Below are positions 57,465-64,000 of a DNA stretch of 64,000 nucleotides, piece by piece (the stretch's first letter is position 1; the number at the start of each line of letters is the position of its first letter). Source of the DNA: Chrysemys picta bellii (taxonomy: Eukaryota; Chordata; Testudines; Emydidae). The position numbers and the translations under genes were made by a program. Under the pieces are notes generated by a model. That model was not told where the DNA came from. It saw nothing but the letters and a program-made list of their open reading frames with translations, and did not search any database. The stretch is from NCBI RefSeq assembly GCF_011386835.1, contig NW_027052931.1:1-64000 (forward strand), in the 5' to 3' direction.

Positions 57465-57550
57465 GGCAACTTGCCTTATCTTTGCATCAATTTCTCCAAA
57501 TATAAGAAGGGGGAGAACACTACTTGCCTACCTCACAAGAGCTGGTATGA
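57465..57550 (+). repeat. MIR-like fragment
   Basis: 'tttctccaaatataagaagg', 'gagaacactacttgcctacc' and 'tcacaagagctggtatgag' follow the MIR core order. Confidence 0.45.
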
Positions 57551-57556
57551 GTCTTA

Positions 57557-57836
57557 GGGCTTGTCCACACTTAAAATGCTACAGTGGCACAGCTTTGCTG
57601 CTGTAGTGCTTCAGTGTAGACACTACCTAAGCTGATAGGAGGGAGTTTCCTGTCCATGTAGGTAATCCACCTCCCCAGGAAGTGGTAGCTAGGTTGACGG
57701 AGGAATTCTTTTGTTGACCTAGTGCTGTCTACATCGGGATTTAGATTGGCTTATCTACATTGCACAGGGGTTTCAGTTTTTTCACACACTGACCGACATA
57801 GTTAAACTGAACTAATTTTCTAGTATAGACCATGCT
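57557..57836. mobile_element. Harbinger-type MITE (280 bp)
   Basis: Left end GGGCTTGTCCACACTTAAAA, right end reverse complemented AGCATGGTCTATACTAGAAA; TTA on both sides (57554-57556, 57837-57839). Interior 'gctacagtggcacagc' is shared with the MITE at 21859. Confidence 0.8.
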
Positions 57837-58048
57837 TTAGTACCTTAACATTTGAAAAGATCTCTGGATGATATAGTTAAAATGTACTGTATGCAGAGAG
57901 CCATCAGACTGCATTGTCATTGAACATATGCTATTGTTACTTGGGAAGTGTGGGATAAAAACAAACAGCATATAGATTTCAAAACAGCAATGGGTTCCAG
58001 AAACAAATTGAGGGAACATAGAAGCCTAACAGTATCTTTCACGTATAT

Positions 58049-58355
58049 CGGGGTAGGCAACCTATGCACGCATGCCGTCTTCGGCACATGAGCTGATTTT
58101 CAGTGGCACTCACTGCCCGGGTCCTGGCCACCCGTCTGAGGGGCTCTGCATTTTAATTTAATTTTAAATGAAACTTCTTAAACATTTCAAAAACCTTATT
58201 TACTTTACATACAACAATAGTTTAGTTATATATTATAGACTTATAGAAAGAGACCTTCTAAAAACATTAAAATGTATTACTGGCACGCAAAACCTTAAAT
58301 TAGAGTGAACAAATGAAGACTTGGCACACCACTTCTGAAAGGTTGCTGACCCCTG
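58049..58355 (-). mobile_element. AT-rich hAT MITE, copy 2
   Basis: Reverse-complement copy of 49320-49629 ('tttacatacaacaatagttt', 'gaagacttggcacaccactt'). Ends CGGGGTAGGCAACC (one base lost) and GGTTGCTGACCCCTG. Flanks ACGTATAT and CCGTATAC match at six of eight positions, a worn 8-bp duplication. Confidence 0.92.
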
Positions 58356-58363
58356 CCGTATAC

Positions 58364-60043
58364 AATACATGCATTCCTTGCTTAACCCAAATAGATGTGC
58401 TATATCAATATGAAATCAAAGGAACTGGGTAACTTTACAGGTATGTCTAGAAGTTTATTGACTGGTGTTAAAATAAATAAGTGGTTTATTATAAATGAGT
58501 GATGTGATTTCTTGATGTATTGAGGCAATATATAATATTCAGTGATCTTTAGCAAACCTTGAATATAATTTCTTAGGGGGAGGGAGTATGTCTGCCGCTG
58601 TGATGAAGTCAGTACCCCCATGCTGATGGCGAGTAATAATTTAATAGGGCACATAGGAAGAGCCTTAAAACAGCTGTGATTCAGTAAACAATCCTTCAAA
58701 TGTATATTATTTGATTTTCTGAAGGGTCTTAAATCTTCTTCTATAGATTGAACCTACAGTAGCTCTCTGTTCATACAATGAACGGCTCCAAGTTTTCAAA
58801 TTGATCAGCCTCCAACATTGTGCTTTCGCTAATTAAGTGTTCCCACCCTATAGTCTTAAAAAAGCTCTTTCCTACTATGAGTAAAGAGTGCACATAAAGC
58901 TGAAGAAAGAGATGATTCTCTGTAAGAAATATGAGCTAGTGTGCTTGAGAAATTTTGTTTTATATCCGGAAAAAAAAGCCCAGTACATTACTCTTAAAAA
59001 AAATTCACCTACGCACAGTCTGACAAATCTGAGGAGTTCTCAAGCAGAACACGGGCTGGCTTATGCAATCTCTAAATGATTTTCAACATGTGTACACTTA
59101 GTGCTGATAAAAGTAAAGCAATAAAGTGTTGAATGAGGAATAGTTTAGGAAGGAACTGTGTAAGCTTCCTTCACTTACCTCTGTCAATGCACCTTGCTAT
59201 TGATTGGCCACAACATTACTAGCCAGTCCCAGGCTTCACTTAAGCAAAGACTGCTAATCGCAGCATGGATTTTTCTGAGGTGCACAAATCAGGACTAGGA
59301 TGAGGCTATCCAACTCATTTTCACGTGTAAACACAGTCAGGATTTTGAACCCAGGCAATTGTCTCCAACTGTGGAAATTGAATGGAAAAAGCTAGTGCAT
59401 TGTTCCACAGTGCACGCTTCCTAATGAGACAACAGGTACCTTTACTGACAGTCTCAACCGGTACATCAGGAATAAGTGGATCTAGAGACTAAACTGTCCT
59501 CATCCTTAGAGCTAATCCTAGCAGATCAGAGTTGAGGTGCAGTGGTGAGGTGGCAAATTTACAAGTAACGTCATTAATTTGCATAAAACGTGACACAGCT
59601 GCACAAAGCTCAGCAGCTATGCTTGGGAGAGGATTACTCCTCGCCCATCTCCCCACCCCCACCCCCACCCCTAGTAAAGCAGCTAAGTTACTTAGGTTGG
59701 ACAATGGATTTACTCCTAAATCATAGAACCCAGCACCCCTTTTATATTTCAGAACCAAAATAAAGATACGTTCCATTAACAACAGGGTCAAAAATGGAAT
59801 AAGAGTTCTAGAATAGAGGTTGGGTAGTAGTTACATTTTAATGTTCCTTTGACATTTTTATATGTAATATATGCTATAGTTAAAAATAAAACTAGTTAAA
59901 ATAATATTAAAGTTACAATGTCATGTGCTGAGAAGTGAGGAAATGCCACGATTATGGTTGCCTGTGAAACCATAATTCTGCCTCTTTCTGTGTATTATCT
60001 CATAGCCTCTAGTTACATGATTACATGCTACTTTCCCCCACAG
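58364..60043. other. Unique AT-rich sequence
   Basis: No gene or element recognised. A 100-codon minus-strand ORF at 59489-59791 shows no domain. Confidence 0.4.
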
Positions 60044-60154
60044 GGATCAGCTTTAGATGCATGGCACAGACCGGATGCACTTGAGCTAAAGAAACAACTT
60101 GTAGCAGAATTAGACTGTTCTTCTCTGAGTGGACCACCTTCTAAAGGGGAATAA
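60044..60154 (+). other. Candidate terminal host exon (111 bp coding, with stop)
   Basis: A good acceptor ('catgctactttcccccacag', ending at 60043) is followed by 36 codons in frame from the first base: 'GSALDAWHRPDALELKKQL' then 'VAELDCSSLSGPPSKGE' and TAA at 60152-60154. The composition is protein-like and helix-forming. The phase (0) fits the donor of the candidate exon at 34428-34495. A possible polyadenylation signal AATAAA lies near 60940. I cannot identify the protein. Confidence 0.4.
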
Positions 60155-60194
60155 GGCATTTTGCCACAGGGCTGCACAATAATTTCTGAGACGG

Positions 60195-60480
60195 GTGGAA
60201 TGTTGGGCACCAGGATTCCTGGGTTCTGTTCCTGACTGTGAGTGTAGAGTGTAGTCTAGTCATTATATCACTGGTTAGAGATAAGATAGCCAAGTCCATA
60301 GATTTGAGTCTGAAGGGCAGTGATTGAGTGAATGAGACTTGGCTCTGTCATATTGGAGAGCTCAATTCTATTCCCAGCTGTGACTGAAGTGACCTTGTGC
60401 AAGCTCTCTTGCCTTATTTGTAAAATGGGAAGAATGATATTTGTCTGCCCACCTCTTGGAGTATGGGTATGAGTCAGTTA
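60195..60480 (+). repeat. tRNA-type SINE / MIR composite remnant
   Basis: 'gattcctgggttctgttcct' resembles the B-box region and 'gtagtctagtcattatatca' the A-box region of tRNA-derived reptile SINEs; 'caattctattcccagctgtg' with 'ccttgtgcaagctctcttgc' continues in MIR/SINE style. Confidence 0.5.
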
Positions 60481-61015
60481 GCAGTAATGATTGTCTGCTG
60501 GATCCCAGCCCAGTGCATCTTCCTGTAGGTCAAAAGGTGTTCTGAGGGGGAGGATCTCTCTCCCTTATGCCCTCTGATCTGAGTGCAGGCAGGTGTGACA
60601 GGACTGCCAAATATATGAGTGTCATGCAGGTCTACACAAGGCATTTGGCTTTACTCCCAAGTATCCCCCATGTGACTCCCTTACTCCCCTACCTCCGCCT
60701 ATCGGCAGTGCAGAACTGTACTGGTTTCACTTTCAAGGGCCTCTGCACCCATAAATGGAGGGATAGGATTTAGCCCTAAACTCCCATTTCTTCAGTGCAA
60801 TTTCATTTGACGTTTCCAGCCTATCAGTGCTGTAGTTTTTCTTTCTCTCCAACACCTATAACATCCAATCCATAAGAATAAGTTAGAAGGTTTTGTAATG
60901 TTATATCTTGCTTGATCTAAACTTAATGCAGGTCAAGCAATAAAGAAAGACTTATGAGAATCCTCCTTTCAGGACCCACTTCTGCTGTGCTGCTTACAGG
61001 GAGACTTGAGTAGAC
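60481..61015. other. Spacer before the second Harbinger element
   Basis: Nothing recognised except an AATAAA at about 60940. Confidence 0.4.
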
Positions 61016-61396
61016 TTGTATGTCTACACTACGACTTTAATTCGGATTTATCAGCTTTAATTCGAATTTACCCTGTAACCGTCCTCACAACGACGCTATT
61101 TATTTCGATGTAAAGGGCCCTTTAAATCGATTTCTGTACTCCACCCCGACGAGCGGAGTAGCGCCAAAATCGATTTTAACATTTCGAATTAGGGATAGTG
61201 TGGCCGCAATTCGATGGTATTGGCCTCCGGGAGCTATCCCACAGTGCATCATTGTGACCGCTCTGGACAGCAATCTAAACTCGGATGCACTGGCCAGGTA
61301 GACAGGAAAAGCCCCGCGAACATTTGAATTTCATTTCCTGTTTGCCCAGCGTGGAGAGCACAGGTAACCACAGATAGCTCATCAGCACAGGTAACC

Positions 61397-63627
61397 ATGC
61401 AGGCTGATAATCGAAAAAGAGCACCAGCATGGACCGTGAGGGAGGTACTGGATCTGATCGCTGTATGGGGAGAGGATTCAGTGCTTGCAGAACTTCGTTC
61501 TAAAAGACTAAATGCAAAAACTTTTGAAAAAATCTCCAAGGGCATGATGGAGAGAGGCCACAATAGGGACTCTGAGCAGTGCCGCGTGAAAGTCAAGGAG
61601 CTCAGACAAGCGTATCAAAAAACAAAGGAGGCAAACGGTCGCTCCGGGTCAGAGCCGCGGACATGCCGCTTCTACGCCGAGCTGCATGCAATTCTAGGGG
61701 GGGCTGCCACCACTACCCCACCTGTGATCGTGGATTCTGGGTCGGGGATAGTCTCATCAGCGACGCCTGAGGATTCTGCCGATGGGGGAGAGGAGGAGGA
61801 GGAGGATGAGGATGAGCTTGCAGAGAGCACACAGCACTCCGTTCTCCCCAACAGCCAGGATCTTTTTCTCACCCTGACTGAAGTACCCTCCCAAGCCTCC
61901 CAAGCCAGTACCCAAGACTCTGACCCCATGGAAGGGACCTCAGGTGAGTTTACCTTTTAAAATATAAAACTTGTTTTAAAAGCAAACGGTTTTTAATGAT
62001 TACTTTGCCCTGAGGACTTGGGATGCATTCGCGGTCAGTTCAGCTACTGGAAAAGTCTGTTAACGTGTCTGGGGATGGAGCGGAAATCCTCCAGGGACAT
62101 CTCCATGAAGCTCTCCTGGAGGTACTCCGAAAGCCTTGCCAGAAGGTTTCTGGGCAGTGCATCCTTATTCCCTCCTCCATGGTAGGACACTTGACCACGC
62201 CATGCTTGCAGCAAGTAATCTGGTATCATTGCCTGACAAAGCCTGGCAGCGTATGGTCCCAGTGTTTGCTGGCATTCAAGCAACATCCATTCTTTATCTT
62301 GTTGTGTAATCCTCAGGAGAGTGATATCACTCCTGGTAACCTGGTTGAAATACGGGAACTTAATTAAGGGGACAGAGGTGGCCGTTCCTACTCGGCTGTT
62401 TGCCTGTGGCGGAAAATAAATCCTTCCCTGCAGTTAGCCAAGCGCAGATGGGAAATTGGCCCTGAGTTTTTTGCGTTTGGCTAGCAGGGAACTTCCCTGT
62501 TACCAGCCACGCGGTGGGGGGAGGGGTACCGTGATCATCCCAGAGAATTCATGGCGGGAGGGGGGTGGCGGGGGGGGGGGGTGGTTAGTTTGGTGCCTGC
62601 AGGGATCTTCCCTGATACCAGCCACGCGGTGGGGGGGAGGGGTACAGCGATCATCCCAGAGAATTCATGGCGAGAGGGGGGGTGGTTAGTTTGTTTTCTG
62701 CTGCTGCTGCTGAATGTTAACAGAAAAACCGCAGCACTCTACAGGCTATGCTTGGTATGTGGGAAAGGAGGGCGCAGAAGCTGTAAAACAATGGCTTACC
62801 ATGGCCGCATGCAAGCCGAATTCTGTTGCCCAGACCTGTGATCTCTAGCAGCAAAGCCACAGGCACTCAGCATTAAGAGGCAAAATGCGACCTTGCACAG
62901 AAATCACATGTGCTATGTAATGTGAATAGTGTTGGTCACCGTGAAAGAGTATAAGCATTGTTCTGCAAAATGTAGCTTTTTAAACAATTCTCTCTTTTTT
63001 CCCCTCCCTACAGCAGCTGCAAATTCCTCAAGCATCCCTCCTCCATCCCGAAGGTTATCACAGATAAGGCGTCGTAAGAAGAGAACGCGAGACGAGATGT
63101 TTTCTGAAATTATGGAATCCAGCCGCAGTGACAGAGCTCATCTGAATGAGTGGAAGGAAACAGTTTCAAAGTATAGGAAAGAAGCCAGTGAATGTGAGGA
63201 CAGGAGGGACCAACGTGAGGACAGGAGGGACCAACGTGAGGAGAGGAGAGACGCTCGAGATGAGAGGTGGCGGCAGGAAGACCAGAGGAGCAAGGATGCA
63301 ACGCTGGGGCTGCTGCGTGAGCAAACAGACATGCTCCGGCGTCTGGTGGAACTTCAGGAACAGCTGCTGGAAAACAGACTGCCGCTTCAGCCCCTGTTCC
63401 ACCCTCCCCCCTCCCCATGTTCCGTATCCTCCTCACCCAGACGTGTAAGAACACGGGGGGGGGAGGCTCCGTACACCTTCCCATTCCACCCCAGTAGACA
63501 GCCCAAGCAAAAGGCTGTCATTTTTTTAACCTTTTCTTTGTGGCTTTTTCCTTCCCAGCAATCCTCCTCCCAAATACCACCCGGGTTCCCTCCCTCTTTT
63601 TCTAATCTATTAATAAAGAATAAATGA
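61397..63627 (+). CDS. Harbinger Myb/SANT-like DNA-binding protein, two exons, apparently intact
   Basis: Exon 1 is 61397-61943 and ends at a consensus donor (CAG|GTGAGT); exon 2 starts at 63014 after 'ctccctacag' and ends with TGA at 63625-63627. The phases agree (one base plus two). Residues about 6-102 form the Myb/SANT-like trihelix domain: 'KRAPAWTVREVLDLIAVWG', 'GHNRDSEQCRVKVKELRQAY', 'CRFYAELHAILGG', with Trp 12 and Trp 24. An acidic run follows (about 131-142). Exon 2 has a basic stretch ('RRRKKRTRDEM', a likely nuclear signal), then a long charged coiled coil with a 7-residue repeat and a leucine-rich end ('LLREQTDMLRRLVELQEQLL'). In the family this protein binds transposon ends and carries the nuclease to the nucleus. 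The last ~50 residues follow a G-run and may be shifted. No internal stop is seen before that. Confidence 0.85.
62044..62367 (-). CDS. Conserved antisense ORF of unknown function in the Harbinger element (copy 2)
   Basis: Inside the Myb intron and antisense to it, a frame is open from at least 62367 to a TAG at the left (the ATG-started part is 80 codons; the open frame extends upstream through 'SVPLIKFPYFNQVTRSDIT'). It aligns with 6328-6672 over about 105 residues without gaps: 'DKEWMLLECQQTLGPYAARL', 'CQAMIPDYLLQAWRGQVSYH', 'SLEDFRSIPRHVNRLFQ'. The start may be supplied by splicing. Not recognised; could be a third transposon protein or an exon of the transposase transcript. Confidence 0.35.
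   Translation of the reverse strand, partial: LIKFPYFNQVTRSDITLLRITQQDKEWMLLECQQTLGPYAARLCQAMIPDYLLQAWRGQVSYHGGGNKDALPRNLLARLSEYLQESFMEMSLEDFRSIPRHVNRLFQ
62493..62700 (+). repeat. Tandem duplication of ~100 bp in E2
   Basis: 'ccagccacgcggtgggggg', 'gatcatcccagagaattcat' and a G-rich run occur twice in succession (from about 62508 and 62620). E1 has the segment once (about 6711-6790). Confidence 0.9.
63194..63256 (+). repeat. 21-bp in-frame repeat in the Myb protein coiled coil
   Basis: The unit 'gtgaggacaggagggaccaa' plus c is present twice exactly and a third time with changes, encoding E-D-R-R-D-Q-R heptads. Confidence 0.92.
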
Positions 63628-63752
63628 TTTTTAAATGATAGTGACTTTATTTGGTTTGAAAGAAAGCTGGGGGAAGGGGGAGGGTGGGTTCCTTACAGAA
63701 AATGAGTCAATAAAGGGGGCGGGTTTTCATGAAGGAGAAACAAACAGATATT

Positions 63753-64000
63753 TCACACTGTAGCCTGGCCAGTCATGAAACTGGTTTTTAAAGCTTCTCT
63801 GATGCACAGCGCTTCCTGGTGTGCTCTTCTAATCGCCCTGGTGTCTGGCTGCGCGTAATCAGCAGCCAGGCGATTTGCCTCAGCCTCCCACCCCGCCATA
63901 AAGGTCTCCCCCTTACTTTCACAGAGATTGTGGAGCACACAGCAAGCAGAAATAACAATGGGGAGATTTCTTTGGCTGAGGTCAGAGCGAGTCAATAATG
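63753..64000 (-). CDS. PIF/Harbinger transposase, C-terminal end (partial)
   Basis: The frame runs in from beyond the window and ends at 63753. It contains 'TRSDLSQRNLPIVISACCVL' and 'HNLCESKGETF', the conserved C-terminal block of HARBI1-type DDE nucleases that follows the third catalytic residue, then a helical tail rich in Ala and Arg. No stop or frameshift is visible in these 80 codons. It converges with the Myb gene; only about 130 bases separate the two stop codons. This is the part that E1 lacks. Whether the rest is intact cannot be seen. Confidence 0.9.
   Translation of the reverse strand, partial: LLTRSDLSQRNLPIVISACCVLHNLCESKGETFMAGWEAEANRLAADYAQPDTRAIRRAHQEALCIREALKTSFMTGQATV

Larger units (their letters stand above)
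61016..64000. mobile_element. PIF/Harbinger DNA transposon, well preserved copy (E2), cut by window edge
   Basis: The left end near 61016 reads TATGTCTACACTACGAC, matching the right terminal repeat of E1. Like E1 it carries a Myb/SANT-like gene on the plus strand, an antisense ORF and a transposase on the minus strand, but here the second Myb exon and the transposase C-terminus are kept. The right end is outside the window, so the target duplication cannot be checked. Non-coding stretches align to E1 (61200-61300 with 5650-5750; 62450-62840 with 6690-6990). Confidence 0.92.

Noticed and set aside
1..64000. tRNA, rRNA, snRNA or microRNA genes
   Set aside because: No complete cloverleaf, rRNA segment or known small RNA was recognised by eye; only SINE-type A/B-box remnants near 60195-60300 and 45811.

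Overview
The window is vertebrate nuclear DNA, most likely from a sauropsid and best matched by a turtle (inference, no database used). It has no operon-like gene packing, has AT-rich unique sequence, and is dense in CR1 LINEs, Penelope-like retroelements with GIY-YIG endonucleases, PIF/Harbinger and hAT DNA transposons with their MITEs, MIR- and L2-like ancient repeats, a tRNA-type SINE remnant and solo LTRs. It contains one 500-N assembly gap (16234-16733).

Layout. 1-5450: MIR remnant, three LTR-like repeats and a CR1 scrap. 5454-9015: an internally deleted Harbinger transposon (TSD TGA) with a broken Myb/SANT-like gene, a conserved antisense ORF and a broken transposase. 9300-16233: mosaic of CR1 fragments, a truncated LTR, a CR1 with reverse transcriptase, and a Penelope-like element whose RT frame is still open, flanked by an inverted copy of its own terminal repeat. 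16734-34900: mostly unique sequence with MITEs, a GC-rich hAT foldback element and CR1 nested in an older repeat. 34912-38278: MITEs and a solo LTR. 40878-44617: the most elaborate nest, two TAGGGTTACCATA-ended hAT-like elements, one carrying another hAT-like foldback element and the other sitting inside a solo LTR; every boundary has a perfect target-site duplication. 46035-58355: a decayed Penelope-like element with a hammerhead-ribozyme-like 3' end, a solo LTR with promoter-like features, a pair of AT-rich hAT MITEs, and two short palindromic Penelope-end dimers each flanked by a ~12-bp target duplication. 61016-64000: a second, better preserved Harbinger copy with an apparently intact two-exon Myb/SANT-like gene and the C-terminal end of its transposase running off the window.

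No complete host gene is visible. A few splice-bounded open segments on the + strand (notably 34428-34495 and 60044-60154, whose reading phases are compatible) could be exons of a host gene with very long introns; these are candidates only.

How the parts relate: the Harbinger copies encode the two proteins that family needs (a DDE nuclease and a Myb-like DNA-binding partner), and several short MITEs here share the GTCTACAC-type ends that such a transposase could recognise. The hAT MITEs share CAGGGGT ends and CTCTAGA target sites. The palindromic Penelope dimers look like a non-autonomous by-product of the Penelope-like elements.
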